Positions 12,196 to 23,668 of a stretch of 64,000 bases of DNA are shown in pieces (the stretch's first letter is position 1; each line of letters begins with the position of its first letter). Source of the DNA: Eutreptiella sp. 'Long Island Sound 2002' (Eukaryota > Euglenozoa > Euglenophyceae > Eutreptiales > Eutreptiaceae); NCBI GenBank assembly GCA_964036045.1, contig OZ038381.1, positions 68,820,242-68,884,241 on the forward strand. The letters are read 5' to 3'. The notes under the pieces were generated by a model that made no database searches, had not been told where the DNA came from, and was given only the letters and a program-made list of their open reading frames with translations. Position numbers and translations under genes: made by a program.

Positions 12196-13859
12196 ATGGG
12201 CAAGGTGGCTACATCACCGCTGCCGCCTCGGGGATCCTCACCGCTTCAGAGCGGGGGGCAAAATCAGAAGTGGCCCATAAATGGGCAAGGTGGCTACATC
12301 ACCCCAGCCGCCTCGGGGATCCCAACCGCTTCAAAGCGGGGGGCAAAATCAGAAGTGGCCCATAAATGGGCAAGGTGGCTACATCACCCCTGCCACCTCG
12401 GGGATCCCCACCGCTTCAAAGCGGGGGGCAAAATCAGAAGTGGCCCATAAATGGGCAAGGTGGCTACATCACCCCTGCCGCCTCGGGGATCCCCACCGCT
12501 TCAAAGCGGGGGGCAAAATCAGAAGTGGCCCATAAATGGGCAAGGTGGCTACATCACCGCTGCCGCCTCGGGGATCCCCACCGCTTCACAGCGGGGGGCA
12601 AAATCAGAAGTGGCCCATAAATGGGCAAGGTGGCTACATCACCCTTGCCGCCTCGGGGATCACCACCGCTTCAAAGCGGGGGGCAAAATCAGAAGTGGCC
12701 CATAAATGGGCAAGGTGGCTACATCACCCCAGCCGCCTCGGGGATCCCCACCGCTTCAAAGCGGGGGGCAAAATCAGAAGTGGCCCATAAATGGGCAAGG
12801 TGGCTACATCACCGCTGCCGCCTCGGGGATCCCCACCGCTTCAAAGCGGGGGGCAAAATCAGAAGTGGCCCATAAATGGGCAAGGTGGCTACATCACCCC
12901 TGCCACCTCGGGGATCCCCACCGCTTCAAAGCGGGGGGCAAAATCAGAAGTTGCCCATAAATGGGCAAGGTGGCTACATCACCCCTGCCGCCTCGGGGAT
13001 CCCCACCGCTTCACAGCGGGGGGCAAAATCCGAAGTGGCCCATAGATGGGCAAGGTGGCTACATCACTCTTGCCGCCTCGGGGATCCCCACCGCTTCAGA
13101 ACGGGGCCAAAATCAGAAGTGGCCCATAAAGGGGCAAGGTGTCTACATCACCCCTGCCACGTCGGGGATCCCCACTGCTGCAAAGCGGGGGGCAAAATCA
13201 GAAGTGGCCCATAAATGGGCAAGGTGGCTACATCACCGCTGCCGCCTCGGGGATCCCCACCGCTTCAGAGCGGGGGGCAAAATCAGAAGTGGCCCATAAA
13301 TGGGCAAGGTGGCTACATCACCCCTGCCGCCTCGGGGATCCCCACCGCTTCAAAGCGGGGGGCAAAATCAGAAGTGACCCATAAATGGGCAACATGGCTA
13401 CCTCACCCCTGCCACCTCGGGAATCCCCTCCGCTTCGGAGCGGGGGGCAATTTCAGAAGTGGCCCATAAATGGGCAAGGTCGCTACATCACCCCTGCCAC
13501 GTCGGGGATCCCCACCGCTTCAGAGCGGGGGGCAAAATCAGAAGTGGCCCATAAATGGGCAAGGTGGCTACATCACCCCTGCCACCTCGGGAATCCCCTC
13601 CGCTTCAGAGCGGGGCGCAAAATCAGAAGTGGCCCATAAATGGGCAAGGTGGCTACATCACCCCTGCCACCTCGGGGTTCCCCACCGCTTCACAGCGGGG
13701 GGCAAAATCAGAAGTGGCCCATAAATGGGCAAGGTGGCTACATCACCCTTGCCGCCTCGGGGATCCCCACCGCTTCAGAACGGGGCCAAAATCAGAAGTG
13801 GCCCATAGATGGGCAAGGTGGCTACATCACCCCTGCCGCCTCGGGGATCCCCTCCGCTT

Positions 13860-13925
13860 CAAAGCGGGGGGCAAAATCAGCCACCTTGCCCATTTATGGG
13901 CCACTTCTGATTTTACCCCCCGCTC
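13860..13925. other. Inversion junction 2
   Basis: The plus-oriented block ends in AGCGGGGGGCAAAATCA at about 13879 and the other orientation resumes with GCCACCTTGCCCATTTATGG. The arms AGCGGGGGGCAAAATCA and TGATTTTACCCCCCGCT are inverted with a spacer of about 28 bases and one mismatch. The flip occurs at a different monomer phase from junction 1. The two edges therefore do not look like a simple excision and re-insertion at one repeated site. Confidence 0.9.
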
Positions 13926-16199
13926 TGAAGCGGTGGGGATCCCGAGGCGGCAGGGGTGATGTAGCCACCTTGCCCATTAAGGGGCCACTTCTGATTTTGC
14001 CACCCGCTCTGAAGCGGTGGGGATCCCCGAGGCGGCAGGGGTGATGTAGCCACCTTGCCCATTTTTTGGGCCACTTCTGATTTTGTCCCCCGCTCTGAAG
14101 CGGTGGGGATCCCCGAGGCGGCTGGGTGATGTAGCCACCTTGCCCATTTATGGGCCACTTCTGACTTTGCCCCCCGCTTTGAAGCGGCGGGGATCCCCGA
14201 GGCGGCAACGGTGATGTAGCCACCCTGCCCATTTTTGGGCCACTTCCGATTTTGCCCCCCGCTTTGAAGCGTTGGGGATCTAAGAGGCGGCAAGGATGAT
14301 GTAGCCACCTTGCCCACTTATGGGCCACTTCTGATTTTGCCCCCCGCTCTGAAGCAGTGGGGATCCCCAACGTGGCAGGGGTGATGTAGCCACCTTGCCC
14401 ATTTATGGGCCACTTCTGATTTTGCCCCCCGTTTGGAAGCGGTGGGGATCCCCGAGGCGGCAGGGGTGATGTAGCCACCTTGCGCATTTATGGGCCACTT
14501 CTGATTTTGCCCCCCGCTTTGAAGCGGAGGGGATCCCCGAGGCTGCAAGGCTGATGTAGCCACCTTGCCCATTTATGGGCCACTTCTGATTTTGCCCCCC
14601 GCTCTGAAGCGGTGGGGATCCCCGAGGTGGCAGGGGTAATGTAGCCACCTTGCCCACTTATGGGCCACTTCTGATTTTGCCCCCCGTTCTGAAGCGGTGG
14701 GGATCCCTGAGGTGGCAAGGGTGATGTAGCCACCTTGCCCATTTATGGGCCAATTCTGCTTTTGCCCCCCGCTTCGAAGCGGTGGGGATCCCCGAGGTGG
14801 CAGGGGTGATGTAGCCACTTTGCCCATTTATGGGCCACTTCTGATTTTGCCCCCCGCTTCGAAGCGGTGGGGATCCCCGAGGCGGCAAGTGTGATGTAGC
14901 CACGTTGCCCATTTATGGGCCACTTCTGATTTTGCCCCCCGCTGTGAAGCAGAGGGGATCCCCGAGGAGGCAGGGGTGATGTAGCCACCTTGCCCATTTA
15001 TGGGCCACTTCTGATTTTGCCCCCCGCTTTGAAGCGGTGAGGATCCCCGAGGCGGCAGGGGTGATGTAGCCACCCTCCCCATATATGGGCCACTTCTGAT
15101 TTTGCCCCCCGCTTTGAAGCGTTGGGGATCCCCGAGGTGGCAGGGGTGATGTAGCCACCTTGCCCATTTATGGGCCACTTCTGATTTTGCCCCCCGTTCT
15201 GAAGCGGTGGGGATCCCCGAGGCGGCAAGGGTGATGTAGCCACCTTGCCCATTTATGGCCCACTTCTGATTTTGCCCCCCGCTCCGAAGCGGTGGGGATC
15301 CCGAGGCGGCAGGGGTGATGTAGCCACCTTGCCCATTTATGGGCCACTTCTAATTTTGCCCCCCGCTTTGAAGCGGTGGGGATCCCCGAGGTGGCAGGGG
15401 TGATGTAGCCACCTTGCCCATTTATGGGCCACTTCTGATTTTGCCCCCCGTTTCGAAGCGGTGGGGATCCCCGAGGCGGCAAAGGTGATGTAGCCACCTT
15501 GCCCATTTATGGGCCACTTCTGATTTTGCCCCCCGTTCTGAAGCGGTGGGAATCCCCGAGGCGGCAAGGGTGATGTAGCCACCTTGCCCATTTATGGGCC
15601 AATTCTGCTTTTGCCCCCCGCTCTGAAGCGGTGGGGATCCCCGAGGCGGCAGGGGTGATGTAGCTACCTTGCCCATTTATGGGCCACTTCTGATTTTGCC
15701 CCCCGCTTTGAAGCGGTGGGGATCCCCGACCTGGCAGGGGTGATGTAGCCACCTTGCTTATTTATGGGCCACTTCTGATTTTGCCCCCCGTTTTGAAGCG
15801 GTGGGGATCCCCGAGGCGGCAGGGGTGATGTAGCCACCTGGCCCATTTATGGGCCACTTCTGATTTTGCCCCCCGCTCTGAAGCGGAGGGGATTCCCGAG
15901 GCGGCAAGGGTGATGTAGCCACCTTGCTCATTTATGGGCCACTTCTGATTTTGCCCCCCGCTCCGAAGCGGTGGGGATCCCCGAGGCTGCAAGGGTGATG
16001 TAGCCACCTTGCCCATTTATGGGCCACTTCTGATTTTGCCCCCCGCTCTGAAGCGGAGGGGATCCCCGAGGCGGCAAGGTTGATGTAGCCACCCTGCCCA
16101 TTTATGGGCCATTTCTGATTTTGCCCCCCGCTGTGAAGCGGTGCGGATCCCCGAGGCGGCAGGGGTGATGTAGCCACCTTGCCCATTTATGGGCCACTT

Positions 16200-18660
16200 C
16201 TGATTTTGCCCCCCGCGTTGAAGCGGAGGGGATCCCTCAGGCGGCAGGGGTGATGTAGCCACCTTGCCCATTTATGGCCCACTTCTCATTTTGCCCCCCG
16301 CTATGAAGCGGTGGGGATCCCCGAGGCGGCAAGGGTGATGTAGCCACCTTGCCCATTTATGGGCCACTTCTGACTTTGCCCCCCGCTCCGAAGCGGTGGG
16401 GATCCCCGAGGCTGCAAGGGTGATGTAGCCACCTTGCCCATTTATGGGCCACTTCTGATTTTGCCCCCCGCTCTGAAGCGGTGGGGATCCCCGAGGCTGC
16501 AAGGGTGATGTAGCCACCTTGCCCATTTATGGGCCACTTCTGATTTTGCCCCCCGCTCTGAAGCGGTGGGGATCCCCGAGGCGGCAAGGTTGATGTAGCC
16601 ACCCTGCCCATTTATGGGCCACTTCTGATTTTGCTTCCCGTTCTGAAGTGGTGGGGATCCCCGAGGTGGCAGGGGTGATGTAGCCACCTTGCCCATTTAT
16701 GGGCCACTTCTGATTTTGCCCCCCGCTTTGAAGCGGAGGGGATCCCCGCCGTGGCAAGCGTGATGTAGCCACCTTGCCCATTTGTGGGCCACTTCTGATT
16801 TTGCCCCCCGCTCTGAAGCGGAGGGGATCCCCGAGGCGGCAAGGTTGATGTAGCCACCTTGCCCATTTATGGGCCACTTCTGATTTTGCTCCCCGTTCCG
16901 AAGTGGTGGGGATCCCCGAGGCGGCAAGGGTGATGTAGCCACCTTGCCCATCTATGGGCCACTTCTGATTTTGCCCCCCGCTCTGAAGCGTTGGGGATCC
17001 CCGAGGTGGCAGGGGGTGATGTAGCCACCTTGCCCATTTATGGGCCACTTCTGATTTTGCCCCCCGCTTTGAAGCGGAGGGGATCCCCGAGGCGGGAGGA
17101 ATGTTGTAGCCACCTTGCCCATTTATGGGCCACTTCTGATTTTGCCCCCCGTTCCGAAGCGGTGGGGATCCCCGAGGCGGCAAGGGTAATGTAGCCACCT
17201 TGCCCATTTATGGGCCACTTCTGATTTTGCCCCCCGCTTTGAAGCGTTGGGGATCCCCGAGGTGGCAGGGGTGATGTAGCCACCTTGCCCATTTATGGGC
17301 CACTTCTGATTTTGCCCCCTGTTCTGAAGCGGTGGGGATCCCCGATGTGGCAGGGGTGATGTAGCCACCTTGCCCATTTATGGGCCACTTCTGATTTTGC
17401 CCCCCGTTCCCAAGCGGTGGGGATCCCTGAGGCGGCAAGCGTGATGTAGCCACCTTGCCCATTTATGGGCCACTTCTGATTTTGCCCCCCGCGTTGAAGC
17501 GGAGGGGATCCCTCAGGCGGCAGGGGTGATGTAGCCACCTTGCCCATTTATGGCCCACTTCTCATTTTGCCCCCCGCTATGAAGCGGTGGGGATCCCCGA
17601 GGCGGCAAGGGCGATGTAGCCACCTTGCCCATTTATGGGCCACTTCTGACTTTGCCCCCCGCTCTGAAGCGGTGGGGATCCCCGAGGCTGCAAGGGTGAT
17701 GTAGCCACCTTGCCCATTTATGGGCCACTTCTGATTTTGCCCCCCGCTCTGAAGCGGTGGGGATCCCCGAGGCTGCAAGGGTGATGTAGCCACCTTGCCC
17801 ATTTATGGGCCACTTCTGATTTTGCCCCCCGCTCTGAAGCGGTGGGGATCCCCGAGGCGGCAAGGTTGATGTAGCCACCCTGCCCATTTATGGGCCACTT
17901 CTGATTTTGCTTCCCGTTCTGAAGCGGTGGGGATCCCCGAGGTGGCAGGGGTGATGTAGCCACCTTGCCCATTTATGGGCCACTTCTGATTTTGCCCCCC
18001 GCTTTGAAGCGGAGGGGATCCCCGACGTGGCAAGCGTGATGTAGCCACCTTGCCCATTTGTGGGCCACTTCTGATTTTGCCCCCCGCTCTGAAGCGGAGG
18101 GGATCCCCGAGGCGGCAAGGTTGATGTAGCCACCTTGCCCATTTATGGGCCACTTCTGATTTTGCTCCCCGTTCTGAAGTGGTGGGGATCCCCGAGGCGG
18201 CAAGGGTGATGTAGCCACCTTGCCCATCTATGGGCCACTTCTAATTTTGCCCCCCGCTTCGAAGCGTTGGGGATCCCCGAGGTGGCAGGGGGTGATGTAG
18301 CCACCTTGCCCATTTATGGGCCACTTCTGATTTTGCCCCCCGCTTTGAAGCGGAGGGGATCCCCGAGGCGGGAGGAATGTTGTAGCCACCTTGCCCATTT
18401 ATGGGCCACTTCTGATTTTGCCCCCCGTTCCGAAGCGGTGGGGATCCCCGAGGCGGCAAGGGTAATGTAGCCACCTTGCCCATTTATGGGCCACTTCTGA
18501 TTTTGCCCCCCGCTTTGAAGCGTTGGGGATCCCCGATGTGGCAGGGGTGATGTAGCCACCTTGCCCATTTATGGGCCACTTCTGATTTTGCCCCCCGTTC
18601 CCAAGCGGTGGGGATCCCTGAGGCGGCAAGCGTGATGTAGCCACCTTGCCCATTTATAGG
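16200..18660. repeat. 1276-bp higher-order repeat, two adjacent copies
   Basis: The monomer series around 16200-17460 is repeated from about 17476 at an offset of 1276 bp. Diagnostic variants are the CCGCGTTGAAGCGGAGGGG unit followed by TCCCTCAGGCGG, TTTTGCTTCCCGTTCTG, and the unit reading GGCGGGAGGAATGTTGTAG. A third copy of the same series is displaced to about 20960-21895, beyond unrelated monomers. Confidence 0.82.
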
Positions 18661-20959
18661 CCACTTCTGATTTTGCCCCCCGCTTTGAAGCGGTGGGGAT
18701 CCCGAGGCGGCAGGGTTGATGTAGCCACCTTGCCCATTTATGGGCCACTTCTGATTTTGCCCCCCGCTTTGAAGCGGAGGGGATCCCCGAGGCGGCAGGG
18801 GTGATGTAGCCACCTGGCCCATTTATGGGCCACTTCTGATTTTGCCCCCCGCTCTGAAGTGGTGGGGATCCCCGAGGCGGCAAGTGTGATGTAGCCACGT
18901 TGCCCATTTATGGGCCACTTCTGATTTTGCCCCCCGCTCTGAAGCGGTGGGGATCCCCGAGGCGGCAAGTGTGATGTAGCCACGTTGCCCATTTATGGGC
19001 CACTTCTGATTTTGCCCCCCGCTTCGAAGCGGTGGGGATTCCCGAGGTGGCAGGGGTGATGTAGCCACCTTGCCCATTTATGGGCCACTTCTGATTTTGC
19101 CCCCCGTTCTGAAGCGGTGGGGATCCCCGAGGCGGCAAGGGTTACGTAGCCACCTTGCCCATTTATGGCTCACTTCTGATTTTGCCCCCCGCTCCGAAGC
19201 GGTTGGGGATCCCGAGGCGGCAGGGGTGATGTAGCCACCTTGCCCATTTATGGGCCACTTCTAATTTTGCCCCCCGCTTTGAAGCGGAGGGGATCCCCGA
19301 GGCGGCAAGGGTGATGTAGCCACCTTGCCCATTTATGGGCCACTTCTGATTTTGCCCCCCGTTCTGAAGCGGTGGGAATCCCCGAGGCGGCAAGGGTGAT
19401 GTAGCCACCTTGCCCATCTATGGGCCACTTCTGATTTTGCCCCCCGCTCTAAAGCGGAGGGGATCCCCGAGGCGGCAGGGCTGATGTAGCCACCTTGCCC
19501 ATTTATGGGCCACTTCTGATTTTGCCCCCCGCTCTGAAGCGGTGGGGATCCCCGAGGCGGCAGGGGTGATGTAGCCACCTTGCCCATTTATGGGCCACTT
19601 CTGATTTTGCCCCCCGCTTTCAAGCGGTCGGGATCCCCGACGTGGCAGGGGTGATGTAGCCACCTTGCCCATTTATGGGCCACTTCTGATTTTGCCCCCC
19701 GCTTTGAAGCGGAGGGGATCCCCGAGGCGGCAGGAATGTTGTAGCCACCTTGCCCATTTATGGGCCACTTCTGATTTTGCCCCCGGTTTTGAAGCGGTGG
19801 GAATCCCCGAGGCGGCAAGGTTGATGTAGCCACCTTGCCCATTTATGGGCCACTTCTGATTTTGCCCCCCGTTTGGAAGCGGTGGGGATCCCCAAGGCGG
19901 CAGGGGTGATGTAGCCACCTTGCCCATTTATGGGCCACTTCTGATGTTGCCCCCCGCTCTGAAGCGGTGGGGATCCCCGACATGGCAGGAGTGATGTAGC
20001 CACCTTCCCCATTTATGGGCCACTTCTGATTTTGCCCCCCGTTTGGAAGCGGTGGGGATCCCTGAGGCGGCTGGGGTGATGTAGCCGGCTTGCGCATTTA
20101 TGGGCCTCTTCTGATTTTGCCCCCCGTTCTGAAGCGGCGGGGATCCCCGAGGCTACAAGGGAGATGTAGCCACCTTGCCCATTTATGGGCCACTTCTGAT
20201 TTTGCCCCCCGCTCTGAAGCGGTGGGGATCCCCGAGGCGGCAAGGGTGATGTAGCCACCTTGCCCATTTATGGGCCACCTCTGATTTTGCCCCCCGCTTT
20301 GAAGCGGAGGGGATCCCCGAGGCGGCAGGAATGATGTAGCCACCTTGCCCATTTATGGGCCACTTCTGATTTTGCCCCCCGCTCTGAAGCGGTGGGGATC
20401 CCCGAGGCGGCAGGGGTGATGTAGCTACCTTGCCCATTTATGGGCCACTTCTGATTTTGCCCCCCGTTTTGAAGCGGTGGGGATCCCCGAGGCGGCAGGG
20501 GTGATGTAGCCACCTTGCCCATTTATGGGCAACTTCTGATTTTGCCCCCCGCTCTGAAGCGGAGGGGATTCCCGAGGCGGCAAGGGTGATGTAGCCACCT
20601 TGCTTATTTATGGGCCACTTCTGATTTTGCCCCCCGCTCTGAAGCGGTGCGGATTCCCGAGGCGGCAAGGGTGATGTAGCCACCTTGCTCATTTATGGGC
20701 CACTTCTGATTTTGCCCCCCGCTCTGAAGCGGTGGGGATCCCCGAGGCTGCAAGGGTGATGTAGCCACCTTGCCCATTTATGGGCCACTTCTGACTTTGC
20801 CCCCCGCTCTGAAGCGGAGGGGATCGCCGAGGCGGCAGGGCTGATGTAGCCACCTTGCCCATTTATGGGCCATTTCTGATTTTGCCCCCCGCTGTGAAGC
20901 GGTGCGGATCCCCGAGGCGGCAGGGGTGATGTAGCCACCTTGCCCATTTATGGGCCACT

Positions 20960-21895
20960 TCTGATTTTGCCCCCCGCGTTGAAGCGGAGGGGATCCCTCA
21001 GGCGGCAGGGGTGATGTAGCCACCTTGCCCATTTATGGCCCACTTCTCATTTTGTCCCCCGCTATGAAGCGGTGGGGATCCCCGAGGCGGCAAGGGTGAT
21101 GTAGCCACCTTGCCCATTTATGGGCCACTTCTGACTTTGCCCCCCGCTCTGAAGCGGTGGGGATCCCCGAGGCTGCAAGGGTGATGTAGCCACCTTGCCC
21201 ATTTATGGGCCACTTCTGATTTTGCCCCCCGCTCTGAAGCGGTGGGGATCCCCGAGGCTGCAAGGGTGATGTAGCCACCTTGCCCATTTATGGGCCACTT
21301 CTGATTTTGCCCCCCGCTCTGAAGCGGTGGGGATCCCCGAGGCGGCAAGGTTGATGTAGCCACCCTGCCCATTTATGGGCCACTTCTGATTTTGCTTCCC
21401 GTTCTGAAGCGGTGGGGATCCCCGAGGTGGCAGGGGTGATGTAGCCACCTTGCCCATTTATGGGCCACTTCTGATTTTGCCCCCCGCTTTGAAGCGGAGG
21501 GGATCCCCGACGTGGCAAGCGTGATGTAGCCACCTTGCCCACTTGTGGGCCACTTCTGATTTTGCCCCCCGCTCTGAAGCGGAGGGGATCCCCGAGGCGG
21601 CAAGGTTGATGTAGCCACCTTGCCCATTTATGGGCGACTTCTGATTTTGCTCCCCGTTCTGAAGTGGTGGGGATCCCCGAGGCGGCAAGGGTGATGTAGC
21701 CACCTTGCCCATCTATGGGCCACTTCTGATTTTGCCCCCCGCTCTGAAGCGGAGGGGATCCCCGAGGTGGCAGGGGGTGATGTAGCCACCTTGCCCATTT
21801 ATGGGCCACTTCTGATTTTGCCCCCCGCTTTGAAGCGGAGGGGATCCCCGAGGCGGGAGGAATGTTGTAGCCACCTTGCCCATTTATGGGCCACT
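20960..21895. repeat. Third, displaced copy of the 1276-bp higher-order repeat
   Basis: This segment matches 16200-17100 (offset about 4761 bp) and 17476-18380 (offset about 3485 bp, 41 monomers) in the order of rare variants. One private change is AGCGGAGGGG instead of AGCGTTGGGG in the unit near 21745. Its separation from the first two copies by about 2.3 kb of other monomers suggests non-local exchange or later expansion between them. Confidence 0.78.
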
Positions 21896-23668
21896 TCTGA
21901 TTTTGCCCCCCGTTTGGAAGCGGTGGGGATCCCCGAGGCGGCAGGGGTGATGTAGCCACCTTGCCCATTTATGGGCCACTTCTGATGTTGCCCCCCGCCC
22001 TGAAGCGGCGGGGATCCCCGACATGGCAGGAGTGATGTAGCCACCTTGCCCATTTATGGGCCATTTCTGATTTTGCCCCCCGCTCTGAAGCGGTGGGGAT
22101 CCCCGAGGCGGCAAGGGTGATGTAGCCACCTTGCCCATTTATGGGCCACTTCTGATTTTGCCCCCCGCTTTGAAGCGGAGGGGATCCCCGAGGCGGCAGG
22201 AATGATGTAGCCACCTTGCCCATTTATGGGCCACTTCTGATTTTGCCCCCCGCTTTGAAGCGGTGGGGATCCCCGAGGTGGCAGGGGTGATGTAGCCACC
22301 TTGCCCATTTATGGGCCACTTCTGATTTTGCCCCCCGCTTTGAAGCGCAGGGGATCCCCGACGTGGCAGGGGTAATGTAGCCACCTTGCCCATTTATGGG
22401 CCACTTCTGATTTTGCCCCCCGTTCTGAAGCGGTGGGGATCCCCGAGGCGGCAAGGGTGATGTAGCCACCTTGCCCATTTATGGGCCACTTCTGATTTTG
22501 CCCCCCGCTGTGAAGCCGTGGGGATCCCCGAGGCGGCAAGGTTGATGTAGCCACCTTGCCCATTTATGGGCCACTTCTGATTTTGCTCCCCGTTCTGAAG
22601 TGGTGGGGATCCCCGAGGCGGCAAGGGTGATGTAGCCACCTTGCCCATTTATGGGCCACTTCTGATTTTGCCCCCCGCTTTGAAGCGTTGGGGATCCCCG
22701 AGGTGGCAGGGGTGATGTAGCCACCTTGCCCATTTATGGGCCACTTCTGATGTTGCCCCCCGCTCTGAAGCGGTGGGGATCCCCGACATGGCAGGAGTGA
22801 TGTAGCCACCTTCCCCATTTATGGGCCACTTCTGATTTTGCCCCCCGCTCTGAAGCGGTGGGGATCCCCGAGGCGGCAAGGGTGATGTAGCCACCTTGCC
22901 CATTTATGGGCCACTTCTGATTTTGCCCCCCGCTTTGAAGCGGAGGGGATCCCCGAGGCGGCAGGAATGATGTAGCCACCATGCCCATTTATGGGCCACT
23001 TCTGATTTTGCCCCCCGCTCTGAAGCGGTGGGGATCCCCGAGGCGGCAGGGGTGATGTAGCCACCTTGCCCATTTATGGGCCACTTCTGATTTTGCCCCC
23101 CGCTCTGAAGCGGAGGGGATCCCCGAGGCAGCAGGAATGATGTAGCCCCCTTACCCATTTATGGGCCACTTCTGATTTTGCCCCCCGTTGTGAAGCGGTG
23201 GGGATCCCCGAGGCGACAAGGATGATGTAGCTACCTTGCCCATTTATGGGCTACTTCTGATTTTGTGCCCCGCTTTGAAACGTTGGGGATGCCCGAGGCG
23301 GCAAGGGTGATGTAGCCACCTTGCCCATTTATGCGCCACTTCTGATTTTGCCCCCCGCTTTGAAGCAGAGGGGATCCCCGAGGCGGTAGGGGTGATGTAG
23401 CCACCTTGCCCATTTATCGGCCACTTCTGATTTTGCCCCCCGCTTTGAAGCGGTGGGGATCCCCGAGGCGGCAAGGGTGATGTAGCCACCTTGCCCATTT
23501 ATGGGCCACTTCTGATTTTGCCCCCAGCTCCGAAGCGGAGGGGATCCCCGAGGCGGCAAGGGTGATGTAACCACCTTGCCCATTTATGGGCCACTTCTGA
23601 TTTTGCCCCCCTCTCTGAAGCGGAGGGGATCCCCGAGGCGGCAGGGGTGATGTAGCCACCTTGCCCAT

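Larger units (their letters stand above)
7342..13879. repeat. 85-bp satellite array, block 2 (inverted)
   Basis: The same 85-bp monomer in the opposite orientation, about 77 copies. The strand that lacks frequent stops is now the plus strand. Many units have lost one G of GGGGATCCCC (84-bp units, for example near 7490, 8000 and 8250). This shifts the period and gives 339-bp frames (three 85-bp plus one 84-bp unit) instead of 255-bp ones. A shorter variant with GGGGCCAAAATC in place of GGGGGGCAAAATC occurs near 11155, 12085, 13105 and 13785. The block is bounded by inversion junctions on both sides. Confidence 0.98.
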
